Part shown: positions 53,080 to 61,419 of the stretch, one piece after another
Position numbering within the stretch: the first letter of the stretch is position 1
Layout of the letters: each line of letters opens with the position of its first letter
Assembly: GCA_029233925.1 (NCBI GenBank)
Contig: JARGOX010000002.1
Span: forward strand, 310,001 to 374,000
Origin: Rhizobiaceae bacterium
GTDB lineage: Bacteria > Pseudomonadota > Alphaproteobacteria > Rhizobiales > Rhizobiaceae
Length of the DNA stretch: 64,000 bases
Reading direction: 5' to 3'
Made by a program: the position numbers and the translations under genes
Notes under the pieces: generated by a model
Databases searched by the model: none
Told to the model about the DNA's origin: nothing
The model's input: only the letters and a program-made list of their open reading frames with translations

Positions 53080-54207
53080 ATGAGACCTTTTCAAAAGACC
53101 CGGAAAATCCGTACCAACGCTTTCTTGTTCATTTGCAAAATCCTTTCCCGGGCGGACTTAACCCGATCGGATCTGCAAATTCCCGGTGGCAAGGATGATG
53201 GGAACCCGTTCTGGGCTGAGGTGGTCAATGTCTCGATGGACCAGCTCATGGCGCCGGCAGTCGCACATCGCCTGCATCAGCGCACCTTGACTGGCCAGGC
53301 CCCACCCCTGATCCAGCGCTATCTGGATGCAATGCTCAGGCTCAACCGCAGCCGCAACGAGCGTTTGCAGCACGAGGCGATGGAAATCGCGGCCATCCTC
53401 AACGAGATTGACGTTGTGCCGGTTTTTCTCAAAGGCGCTGCGGGTTTGCTGACCGGGTTGCATGATGACCCGGCGGTCCGTGTCATGAGCGATCTGGACG
53501 TTGTTGTGCCGGCAGAATTCAGCAACCGATGCAGGAAGCATCTCGTGGCGCGGGGATATGAGCGCGCTCCGACCCTTCCTCACCCCCGGCAGAAAGGCAT
53601 CGATACCTATGTGCGGGCATCATCGACCGCGCCCATCGACCTGCACCATGAAGTCATGGAATACCGCTATCAAAATTTGCTTTCCGGTTCAGAAATCATT
53701 GGTGAAAGCGTGGCCCATAGCCGCGATGGCATACGCTTTGCAATTCCCAGCCCGACACACCAGATCATCATCAATATCGGCCAGTCTCAACTGAACGATC
53801 ACGCCTATTGGTATGGCAATCTGGCGCTTCGAACCATCTATGACTTTGCATGCCAGACCCGGGTGATGCACGATCAGATTGATTGGCAGATGATTGAAAC
53901 CCGGTTTGCACAAATGCGATTCAAAACGGCGCTGAATTTTCATTGTCATGCGGCCCGCCGGATGTTGGGCGTCGAAACAGGCGGGCCTGTCAAACCGGGA
54001 TTGCTGGTGCGGTTTTTATACTGGCGCGCGCTTTTTTTGATTGATTATCCAGCCTTGCAACGGGCCAATTATCGCATTGTCCGCGTTTTCATGCTGCTGC
54101 GTCAGGAGCTTTCCAGCCGTGAAACCCTTGTCCGGCTGTTGCGCAACATGGGCGATGCCGATTGGTGGCATCGCCATCTTGAGATTTTCCGCAAAGGCAT
54201 CCGTTGA
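53080..54207 (+). CDS. Nucleotidyltransferase-like protein (NTP_transf_5 family)
   Basis: This 375-residue protein has the family core VFLKGAAGLLTGLHDD with K118, followed by RVMSDLDVVVP with D138-L-D140 as metal-binding aspartates. The C-terminal half is helical. Proteins of this family occur in ribosomal-peptide modification clusters beside PqqD and HprK-like genes, where their exact reaction is not established. It converges with the glycosyltransferase operon and is probably part of that system. The ribosome site before the ATG is weak. Confidence 0.75.
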   Translation: MRPFQKTRKIRTNAFLFICKILSRADLTRSDLQIPGGKDDGNPFWAEVVNVSMDQLMAPAVAHRLHQRTLTGQAPPLIQRYLDAMLRLNRSRNERLQHEAMEIAAILNEIDVVPVFLKGAAGLLTGLHDDPAVRVMSDLDVVVPAEFSNRCRKHLVARGYERAPTLPHPRQKGIDTYVRASSTAPIDLHHEVMEYRYQNLLSGSEIIGESVAHSRDGIRFAIPSPTHQIIINIGQSQLNDHAYWYGNLALRTIYDFACQTRVMHDQIDWQMIETRFAQMRFKTALNFHCHAARRMLGVETGGPVKPGLLVRFLYWRALFLIDYPALQRANYRIVRVFMLLRQELSSRETLVRLLRNMGDADWWHRHLEIFRKGIR

Positions 54208-54243
54208 CAGCTTGAGCGCAGAGCGGCCTAACGAGTCGATAAT

Positions 54244-55389
54244 CTAGCGCATATCCAGAAAGCCAGTGGCATGGAGCTGGCCGGCGGTTGTTTGCACCTG
54301 TGCTGTCAGACTGTCACGATCCACGGAGAATTGCGCGCTCAGTTCCGAGCCGATTTGTCCTATGGTTCTGGAACCGTCGCACAGGGCCCAGATGGCCTTG
54401 CCCGAATGGTTCAGCCAGAGGCTCTTGTCCTCACGCGGATACTCCAGCAGCAAATCATCATGGACCCGCCCCTCCATCACCCCGTCGCGCCAGACCGGAT
54501 GGCTGTTGAGTGCGGCGGGGCTGACGACCCCAAGCAGATTGTCAATATGGGCGTTAAGCAGTGCGATCAGTTCGCTGCCCGAGGCATGCTGAGATTCGTT
54601 CGCGGTATCGACACGGGTCCACGGTTTGTAACGATGTTTGTCGAAAAGCGCATTTCCGTCTTTGTTCAGGACAGCATTGCAATAGTGAATGATCGGCGCG
54701 TCCGGCGCATCTTCAGCTTCCCAATTGGTGCAGATGCCAAGGGATATCGGCTCGTGGTGCAAACCGTATTCCGCGTTCGCAGCCAAATAGGCGAACATGT
54801 CGGATTCCCATGCCCTGTTGCCTTCGCCATCACGATAATTCTCGCGGACAATCCCGGTCAGTTCGAGCCAGCGGGCGCCGATCTTGCGCAGATCGCGCGT
54901 ATGGATCAGTGTCGGAATCATCACCGGATCGATGCGCAGGTCAACGCGCGCGCAATGGTCTTGCAAAAAAGCAAACCGTTCACCCAGACCAAAAGGATTG
55001 TCTTCGTCCGGATTGTCCGTGGAAAAATGCGCCCAGGCCTGGGAGGCAGGAAACCCGGGGGCAACGCGTCGCTCGATGGCCCTGCGAAAAACGCAATCGG
55101 GATCGAGCAGCAGCACGGTCCCCTCGGGTCTGTCCCTGAATACCCACTCCAGGAGCGACGCAGGTTTGTTGTAAACAGGATAGGCGTCTTTGGTCTCGGG
55201 ATGGGTATCCCACAACCGTGTGGCAACGCACTGGGCGTATTTCTGGGTTGGCAGGTTTTGCGGATCATCGGTCGCAACCAGCCGGATAAGCGCGCCCTCC
55301 TGTCCGGCGCGTTTCCAGCTATATTCGAGCAAATCGGACTGCCATTGCATGAATGGAGAATCATTTGTGCTGAAAACCGTATAAAACAT
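54244..55389 (-). CDS. Glycosyltransferase (hydroxyproline/serine glycosyltransferase-like) with C-terminal PqqD domain
   Basis: This 381-residue protein has two parts. Residues 1-300 begin FYTVFSTNDSPFMQWQSDLLEYSWKR, which resembles plant hydroxyproline O-arabinosyltransferases and peptidyl-serine galactosyltransferases, with a metal-binding D96-P-D98. Residues 304-381 form a PqqD-type winged helix (LNHSGKAIWALCDGSRT), the RiPP recognition fold that binds leader peptides. I infer a glycosyltransferase delivered to its peptide by the PqqD domain. The ATG at 55389 is used since GGAAGAA precedes it and it clears the upstream stop. It is the last gene of the operon. Confidence 0.8.
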   Translation of the reverse strand: MFYTVFSTNDSPFMQWQSDLLEYSWKRAGQEGALIRLVATDDPQNLPTQKYAQCVATRLWDTHPETKDAYPVYNKPASLLEWVFRDRPEGTVLLLDPDCVFRRAIERRVAPGFPASQAWAHFSTDNPDEDNPFGLGERFAFLQDHCARVDLRIDPVMIPTLIHTRDLRKIGARWLELTGIVRENYRDGEGNRAWESDMFAYLAANAEYGLHHEPISLGICTNWEAEDAPDAPIIHYCNAVLNKDGNALFDKHRYKPWTRVDTANESQHASGSELIALLNAHIDNLLGVVSPAALNSHPVWRDGVMEGRVHDDLLLEYPREDKSLWLNHSGKAIWALCDGSRTIGQIGSELSAQFSVDRDSLTAQVQTTAGQLHATGFLDMR

Positions 55390-55406
55390 TTCTTCCACTG
55401 TCTCCG

Positions 55407-56426
55407 TTATGCGGGCCGTTGTGAATTCTGGTCCTCGAAACTGATGCAATGCGCCCAGTCTTCTTTCGTCCTGATCGTCACCGGGTCCGGGCTGCGGCCT
55501 GAACAGACATCCGAGTGTGCGCGCTTGTTTGCCAGGTCGATCCCGGCGAAGCGCTCATAATCGGCGCGGCTTCGCCTGTTGCCCAGACCAAAACGGCCCA
55601 AAGCGCGCGAGTCCGCCGGATCGTCGCTATAGGCCAGCTTTCGAAGCCGTTCGAACGCTATGCGGTTCTTGTCCGCGATCACCTGTGTTCCATGCTCCCA
55701 ATGGCGCCGGGGCTCCCCATTCCTGTGTTCCATATGCCAGGCAACGATCTCGTCGGGCACAAAAAAATCGTAACCATGTGTGTAGGACCGCAGGCTCAAA
55801 GCGAATTCCTCACCCCAGTAATAATGGTCCGGATCCTGGCGGACCTCCTCGGTCCAGGCCCCGAGCGTAAAGACAAAACCGCCGGAAACAAACCGGTTTC
55901 GACACGCAGCAGACTTTGCGGTCAGTCCCCAATCAAACCAGGGAGCCCAGCCAGCATCCTGCTTCCAGTCGACCATTTTCGTCATCCGCATACCCTGGTC
56001 GCGTTGTTTGTGAATATCACCTTCCCCATCCAGGTGAAACAGGGGCGAAATCATGGTGATCAGCGGCCGGTCGGCAGGCAATGTTCGCATCATATCGATC
56101 AGAGAGGTATCCCATCCGGGCGCAAAGGCCATATGGGAATCCACTTGCATGCAATAGGTCTCACCATCCCAGAATTCCTGCGCCAGGGACCGCGCCCAGC
56201 AACCGCCCTCACTGTCCTGGCAGGGATGCTCGGAAAAACGGAACCGTCTGTCTGACTTGAAGCGGCTGAGGTCGATCGGCTCTCGCGTGTCATATTGCCA
56301 GCAGATACCGAAACGCAGGTTTTCCGGATAACGCGCATTGGCGATGCAATCGTCAAGGGTCCGCGGCAGTTCGGGATCGCAATAGGAAGCGATTGAAACG
56401 AAAATCATGGGCTTTGAAGTGTCCAT
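55407..56426 (-). CDS. GlcNAc-transferase-like glycosyltransferase (Skp1-type, GlcNAc family)
   Basis: This 339-residue protein begins MIFVSIASYCDPELPRTLDDCIANA and contains YCMQVDSHMAFAPGWD with a D96-S-H98 metal motif. Both are signatures of the family that includes the Dictyostelium Skp1-hydroxyproline GlcNAc-transferase. It should add a sugar, probably GlcNAc, to hydroxyproline or Ser/Thr. Two hydroxylases in the same operon make hydroxyproline the favoured acceptor. No membrane segment; cytosolic. A gap of 63 bases follows the oxygenase gene. Confidence 0.82.
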   Translation of the reverse strand: MDTSKPMIFVSIASYCDPELPRTLDDCIANARYPENLRFGICWQYDTREPIDLSRFKSDRRFRFSEHPCQDSEGGCWARSLAQEFWDGETYCMQVDSHMAFAPGWDTSLIDMMRTLPADRPLITMISPLFHLDGEGDIHKQRDQGMRMTKMVDWKQDAGWAPWFDWGLTAKSAACRNRFVSGGFVFTLGAWTEEVRQDPDHYYWGEEFALSLRSYTHGYDFFVPDEIVAWHMEHRNGEPRRHWEHGTQVIADKNRIAFERLRKLAYSDDPADSRALGRFGLGNRRSRADYERFAGIDLANKRAHSDVCSGRSPDPVTIRTKEDWAHCISFEDQNSQRPA

Positions 56427-56489
56427 GGCTAGGCGAACCTTAAACCGGCGGGAGGCAGATGGTTTGACCGGCCGAATTGAAGGACAGGC

Positions 56490-57407
56490 TCATGAGACCT
56501 CACGGCGTAGCCACCCATTGATCGTGAACCGGCTGTCAGCGAATTTGGCGGACGGGCAGCGCACCATGTCGACCTCGTGCAAGAGATGGCTTGCAAAGGC
56601 GACGAGACAATTGTTCTGCGGTGCGATGGCGATCACGTTGCTGCCGCTGTCATAGGCAGGACGGCTGGCATCTTCGCTGTAGAGTAAAAGATCGCCGCCC
56701 GCATAGGGCTTTGGCGTCTGGTGGAAATAATAGACGAAAGTGATGATGCGCCCCGACACTTCGGCGCTGTTTCTATCGGAATCGGCGTGGCGCTTGAAAA
56801 AATCGCCGTCATTGCTGGCGGTCAGCTGAACTTCATTGTCGTCGAACTGAAAATTCTCCTCACCAAGCGCCGAAGCTATTTGCGGCAGGTGCAACTTTAT
56901 CCGGTTGATGAAGACCTGGCGCCATTTCATCTTATGGATCGAAAAAAGAACCCTGGATTTGCGAAACTGCGGGTCCGTCCGCCTTTGCTTATCCGTGATG
57001 ACGCTGCTGCCTTCAAAATTCTCTTCGTTGGCAAGGGCGTATTCAAGGAGCTGGCTGTTTTCGTCAGGCGTCAGAAAATCATCTATCCGAAAATAGGCGG
57101 GGGATTTGAGAGCGACCGGGCTGCCCTGCCCGGCAGCGGCACCCTGTTGCGGCTTAATGAGAACAGCGGGCTTGGTGGTGACGGAAACCAGCGACGTCGA
57201 CAGAAAGGAGACGGCGGCGGTGCCACCCTGCAGCGGCAGCTGCAGGAGAATTCCAGGTTGCGGCGGGTCGGGCCGGTCGCCATGCGCCAGAGCCACATAG
57301 AGTTCATGGAGCAACGGAGAATTGGAAGGCAGGATACAGGCATGGATCTGCCCCCCTTTCAGCGTCACTTCGACTTCAATGTTCCTTATGGCGTTGTTGT
57401 TGTCCAT
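56490..57407 (-). CDS. 2-oxoglutarate/Fe(II) oxygenase, prolyl 4-hydroxylase-like (with N-terminal domain)
   Basis: This protein has 305 residues. A domain of about 85 residues (EVEVTLKGGQIHACILPSNSP) precedes a double-stranded beta-helix oxygenase. The iron triad is H207-A-D209 and H277, and R293 is the likely 2-oxoglutarate anchor. KRHADSDRNSAEVSGRIITFVYYF matches P4H/PHD-type hydroxylases. It would hydroxylate a proline of the peptide tail, or a related residue. It starts three bases after the fucosyltransferase-kinase gene, so it is coupled. Confidence 0.83.
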   Translation of the reverse strand: MDNNNAIRNIEVEVTLKGGQIHACILPSNSPLLHELYVALAHGDRPDPPQPGILLQLPLQGGTAAVSFLSTSLVSVTTKPAVLIKPQQGAAAGQGSPVALKSPAYFRIDDFLTPDENSQLLEYALANEENFEGSSVITDKQRRTDPQFRKSRVLFSIHKMKWRQVFINRIKLHLPQIASALGEENFQFDDNEVQLTASNDGDFFKRHADSDRNSAEVSGRIITFVYYFHQTPKPYAGGDLLLYSEDASRPAYDSGSNVIAIAPQNNCLVAFASHLLHEVDMVRCPSAKFADSRFTINGWLRREVS

Positions 57408-57409
57408 GT

Positions 57410-59494
57410 TTACTTTACCGCCTCGCTCAAATGATCTTGCCGCGTGGCCGATCGGGTTCCGACATGCGTGCCGATCAGCAATTTAGCCACATCGCTCGCA
57501 TCGCCGAACGTCAGACGGTGGACCGGCAGATTTTCCACCATCTTGCACAGGGCCTGGATCGACGCATCATCGTTGTTGACGAAACTGAGACAGTTTTCAA
57601 GCAGTTCTCCCAGGGCCTGCGCCGGAGAAAGCGGTGCAAGGCTTGCCGTGGCACCCGCCTGGAAATGCGGAAAAACAATCCTGGAGACCGATTGCGGGGC
57701 CACGGCCACGTTGGCGGGGTCAAGCGGCACGGCCTGCTTGGCAAGCGAACTGAGCTGATCGCGCGACAGGACTTTATGAGAGCCGGGCCGCACCTGGGGC
57801 GTGCCGGGAAAGGGAATTGCCGTTCCGGCCAGCGGATCGAGAGGAACGATATCATCGGACAGGAAGGCGCAGCCCTGCTGGCAAAGCTCGAGGACAAGCG
57901 TGCTTTTGCCGCGGCCCCAGGAACCAGGAAAGACGATGGCGCCATCGGGGGAAGACACACAACCGGCATGCAGCCATATCAGCTCGGGATGGCGATGGAT
58001 GAAGAGCCTGACGACTTCCCGGTAGGACCTGCGCAGCAGACCGGCGCCCGTGGCGCTTTGCGCAATTTTCTTGCCGTCGACCAATAGAATCGGCTGTGCG
58101 CCAAATTCCTCGATACGCACTTCACCGGCGGGAGGACCGGCGGGTGGTGAGCCGGATGGAAGGCCCATCAAGGAAAACAGCTTGCTGACTGACCTGGTGA
58201 TGGCGGCGCTGTCACTGCTCGAGACCACGGTGTCGTTCATGAAGGCAATCGTGTAACATCCGCCATCCGTTTTCTGCGGCGCATCGCTGTCATTGTCGCG
58301 CGGGCGCGAGACGATTTTTTCGCGGCCGCGCGCCCGCGCAACCATCGCCTTTTCATCCAGAAAGCTTTCAGGCCATTCACGCATCCAGGCGGAATTCAGT
58401 CTTTCATTGAAACGGTTCCACGAATAGGGACCGTCTCGCTGCGCGACCATGATGCCTTTTTCCAGGGGAATCTCGTTGCCGATGGTGTGGCGTCCCCGTT
58501 CGATGATGTCATCGGGCGAGGGCACTTCATTCCACAGAAACTTGAAAGGTTCCTCCTTGCCCAGATTGCCGCGCATGCGCTGTATGAGAGCGGTGAATGT
58601 GCTGGTCATGGTTCCGATGAAATCCTGCGACCGGGAAGCGACCAGTTGCGAGATATAGGCCAGGGCTATGCTGTCATGGGCAGGAAGATCGGCGAAGGCA
58701 GCGCCGAAATTCTCCAGAATATAATGATCGAGAAAGACGTGATGCGGATAGGCCCTTCTGATTTCGTCAAAAAACGGATCTGCCGCCTCGTCGGTCAGGA
58801 TCACCAGGCATTCATTCCTGGCAAAATGGTGATCAAGAGCTTCGATGGCCTCGGCGGGCATGCGCTCCAGGGTTGTCACGCCAAATGTCTGTTTGAAATC
58901 ACCACGGCGCATATGGACGGCGTTGAAGGAACCGAGACTTTCAGCGATGCGCGCTGCAAAAGCGGCATATTCGGGCTTTGGCCGCATGCGCCGCAAAGCA
59001 TCATGGGCCTGCATTTGGGCAGATGCGTCGAGGTAGAAAAACGAAGAATAATAACAAAGCATATCGCTGCCGCCGCCAGAAAAGGACAGGACGGGAACGT
59101 GTTGAAGGTCATCACCCACAGTGATGAACGACGAGCGCTGGCTGGCAAAGGAGCGGAAATCGTCGCTTTGGAGCGACAGGTTGTCGGGGAAATAGAAGAC
59201 ACTCTCAAAAGCCGGGTTTTCACAGATTTCCTGCGGGACAAAGGCATGCGGATTCATGGATTCCAGGTCGAGCCACGGCACGCCCAGATCGATCAGGTCG
59301 GTGACCCGGCTGGGATAGGCGTTGGTGATGATGCCGTCATATTGAACGACATTTGCCTGAGGCGTCTTGTTGCCCTTCAAAATCAACAGCCTGTCGGTCA
59401 GAGCCGACAATACAACACCCAGTTCCAGGGACATGACAAGATTGCTGAGGCCTGCGGAACCGTTCTGATAGACCGTGTAAAGAATTGATTTCAT
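57410..59494 (-). CDS. Fucosyltransferase-like domain fused to HPr-kinase-like ATPase
   Basis: This 694-residue two-part protein is a fusion. The N-terminal half starts LYTVYQNGSAGLSNLVMSLELG and holds the HMRRGD motif (194-199) of O-/alpha-1,6-fucosyltransferases that use GDP-sugars. The C-terminal part has a P-loop GSWGRGKSTL (524-533) and SDDIVPLD, as in HPr kinase and the HprK-like kinases of lasso-peptide clusters. A link of about 120 residues joins them. I infer a bifunctional peptide glycosyltransferase/kinase. The ATG at 59494 begins directly at the fold. Confidence 0.8.
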   Translation of the reverse strand: MKSILYTVYQNGSAGLSNLVMSLELGVVLSALTDRLLILKGNKTPQANVVQYDGIITNAYPSRVTDLIDLGVPWLDLESMNPHAFVPQEICENPAFESVFYFPDNLSLQSDDFRSFASQRSSFITVGDDLQHVPVLSFSGGGSDMLCYYSSFFYLDASAQMQAHDALRRMRPKPEYAAFAARIAESLGSFNAVHMRRGDFKQTFGVTTLERMPAEAIEALDHHFARNECLVILTDEAADPFFDEIRRAYPHHVFLDHYILENFGAAFADLPAHDSIALAYISQLVASRSQDFIGTMTSTFTALIQRMRGNLGKEEPFKFLWNEVPSPDDIIERGRHTIGNEIPLEKGIMVAQRDGPYSWNRFNERLNSAWMREWPESFLDEKAMVARARGREKIVSRPRDNDSDAPQKTDGGCYTIAFMNDTVVSSSDSAAITRSVSKLFSLMGLPSGSPPAGPPAGEVRIEEFGAQPILLVDGKKIAQSATGAGLLRRSYREVVRLFIHRHPELIWLHAGCVSSPDGAIVFPGSWGRGKSTLVLELCQQGCAFLSDDIVPLDPLAGTAIPFPGTPQVRPGSHKVLSRDQLSSLAKQAVPLDPANVAVAPQSVSRIVFPHFQAGATASLAPLSPAQALGELLENCLSFVNNDDASIQALCKMVENLPVHRLTFGDASDVAKLLIGTHVGTRSATRQDHLSEAVK

Positions 59495-59519
59495 GCTGCC
59501 TGAAACGCCACTGAACCAA

Positions 59520-60131
59520 TCATTCTTGCGGGTCCTGCGCGTCCAGGCGCCAGTCGAGCGGCGTGTAATGCGCGAAAATATTGGCGTAATATTCACCCGG
59601 CAGCGCATAGGGACGACCGTGCATCAATCGCGCGCCTTCAAAGAAGACCATTTCTCCAGGTTCAATCGATATCTCATGGGCTTGCCCATTGAGATCCTCA
59701 ATGTAGAGAGGCCAGGGGCCGCTCAGCCTATGGTCGATGCAGATCGTCGAACTCACGGCATGCGAAAGCGCGATATCGACATGGTTGTAGAGATAGCTGC
59801 CGGGCTGGTAGACCCGGATCCCGTAGCAGGCCGCCTTCTTCAATGAAAGGCCGCTCCATTCCTCATGGGCCTGATGGAGGTCATCCAGCAGCCGAAGATT
59901 AAAGGCATCGTCCTGATAGACCAGCGAGGGATAGGCCCGGCTGTTCTCTGTCTTGATATAGCCGTCGGTCGGTTCCGAACTGAACTTCTGGACATTGGCC
60001 AGGAAATGATCGAGCAGGCGCACATGGAGGACGGGATCCATGGTTTTCTTGACGAACCCCAAGCCAAGCGAGGGAACCTTTTTGTTGTCTTTCCTCAGGC
60101 GTTCCAAAAGGTGCGGAGGCGTTTCATGCAT
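59520..60131 (-). CDS. 2-oxoglutarate/Fe(II) oxygenase, second prolyl-hydroxylase-like
   Basis: This protein has about 203 residues and a beta-helix core with H117-V-D119 (YNHVDIALSH) and H171 (LMHGRPYAL) as iron ligands. The Lys/Arg that normally anchors 2-oxoglutarate about ten residues after the distal His is not obvious; the position reads EYY. That may mean a variant cofactor site or a moved residue. The ATG at 60131 follows AGGA and overlaps the upstream stop by eight bases. An earlier ATG at 60179 is possible. Confidence 0.78.
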   Translation of the reverse strand: MHETPPHLLERLRKDNKKVPSLGLGFVKKTMDPVLHVRLLDHFLANVQKFSSEPTDGYIKTENSRAYPSLVYQDDAFNLRLLDDLHQAHEEWSGLSLKKAACYGIRVYQPGSYLYNHVDIALSHAVSSTICIDHRLSGPWPLYIEDLNGQAHEISIEPGEMVFFEGARLMHGRPYALPGEYYANIFAHYTPLDWRLDAQDPQE

Positions 60132-61407
60132 CAAGCCGGTCCTGTGCGGCCTTGGCGAGTTGGAAGAAATATCGTTCATGGTCTGTTTTCGCTTGTCCCG
60201 TGAAGAGTGTCAGATCGGAGCGCAGGAAATTTTCGTTGTGATAGGCCTGTTTGTGCCACTTTGAACCATGGAACGCGGCCTGCCCAAAGTCCGCAGGGTC
60301 ACAATAGTAATGATAAAGCGTACCGAACGGAATCGATTTCTCGGTGCAATCCGATACCAGGAATTCCTTGTTCTCAAGCAGGTCATAGGAAATGCAATTG
60401 GCTGTCATGGCAAGGGCAAAACAGGGCATTTCCGCAATCCAGGCAATTTCGACACCCGCAGCCCGGCCAAGAAGAAAAAGCGCATGGGCGAACCGGAAGC
60501 AATCGGCGATGAATTTCTTGTTTTTTGCGACTTCGCCGGTGACAAATATGTTGACGCCTCCGGGCTGGAATTCCTGTTTGCAACCCAGTGCATCCAGCAA
60601 TTTGCGAAGGTCCACCCCATTGCCCTTGTTTTCATCAACCGTCGCGAAAAAAACATCCTTCTCTATATGCCAGTTCTTGGGCATGGCGCACCCTGCGGGC
60701 ACGATGTCCAGATTAAGGTCTCCATAAAGAAAAATGTCCGTGTCCAGCAGACAGATCATCTCCGAATTGCCGACCTTTTCGGCAGCAGCGGACAGCGCCT
60801 CCACCCTGTTGAGTGCGGCATGTGTTTCACCGCCATTATGACCAACATCGATCAGATGGGTATTGGCATGGTTGGTTGCGAAGGTGAAATCCGTATCATA
60901 GCGGTCGAGTACAAGAGCCAGTTCAGCCGAGAGCGGCTGATGATTGTTGCAGACCACGACGAAGGTCTTCCAACCGGGCGGCAATTTGCCCCTGAGTGAT
61001 TCCAGGAAGATCGCTGTCTGCCAGTGGAAATAGGCCTTGTCTTCGATTCCGACGACGAAGGTCATTGCCGGGCTGTTCGCCAGCGTTTTGGACAATCCGT
61101 CGACAAATCCCTGCCGTGACAATTCGGCGAGCGCCTGGCCAACCTGGCTCTCCAACAGGTTCCGGTCAACGCCATGGCGGTCCGCGAGAAGTGCGGCTAT
61201 GTCTGCTGTGGAGCGAGTGCCGTCGCAAAGCTCCCAGATGGCGCGGCCGGATGAATTGAGGGTCAGGGCCTGATTGCGCCCCTCATTGTCAGAGTCATCG
61301 CCCTGTCGGTATGGCGCAACAAGTACAATCTCATCGCAGACGGAAAATTGACGGACATCCGGCAATTGGCGGGGGCAACAGGCATCTGGATCAACTGTGT
61401 CTGTCAA
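60124..61407 (-). CDS. PqqD domain fused to glycosyltransferase
   Basis: This 427-residue protein has an N-terminal PqqD winged helix (about 20-105, with LNSSGRAIWELCDGTRS) and a C-terminal glycosyltransferase (about 115-427, with D222-T-D224 in ICLLDTDIFLYGDL and an opening YFHWQTAIFLESL). The fold of the transferase is like that of the gene at 54244, but the PqqD part is at the opposite end. The start is a TTG at 61407 with CTGGA upstream, 12 bases after the precursor gene. I infer it is the first enzyme to bind the leader. Confidence 0.8.
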   Translation of the reverse strand: MTDTVDPDACCPRQLPDVRQFSVCDEIVLVAPYRQGDDSDNEGRNQALTLNSSGRAIWELCDGTRSTADIAALLADRHGVDRNLLESQVGQALAELSRQGFVDGLSKTLANSPAMTFVVGIEDKAYFHWQTAIFLESLRGKLPPGWKTFVVVCNNHQPLSAELALVLDRYDTDFTFATNHANTHLIDVGHNGGETHAALNRVEALSAAAEKVGNSEMICLLDTDIFLYGDLNLDIVPAGCAMPKNWHIEKDVFFATVDENKGNGVDLRKLLDALGCKQEFQPGGVNIFVTGEVAKNKKFIADCFRFAHALFLLGRAAGVEIAWIAEMPCFALAMTANCISYDLLENKEFLVSDCTEKSIPFGTLYHYYCDPADFGQAAFHGSKWHKQAYHNENFLRSDLTLFTGQAKTDHERYFFQLAKAAQDRLDA

Positions 61408-61419
61408 TCGGTCCAGCCA

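Noticed and set aside
54271-55560. Long plus-strand open frame opposite the PqqD-glycosyltransferase genes
   Set aside because: It has no recognisable domain and lies antisense to well-supported genes; the length follows from GC-rich codon use.
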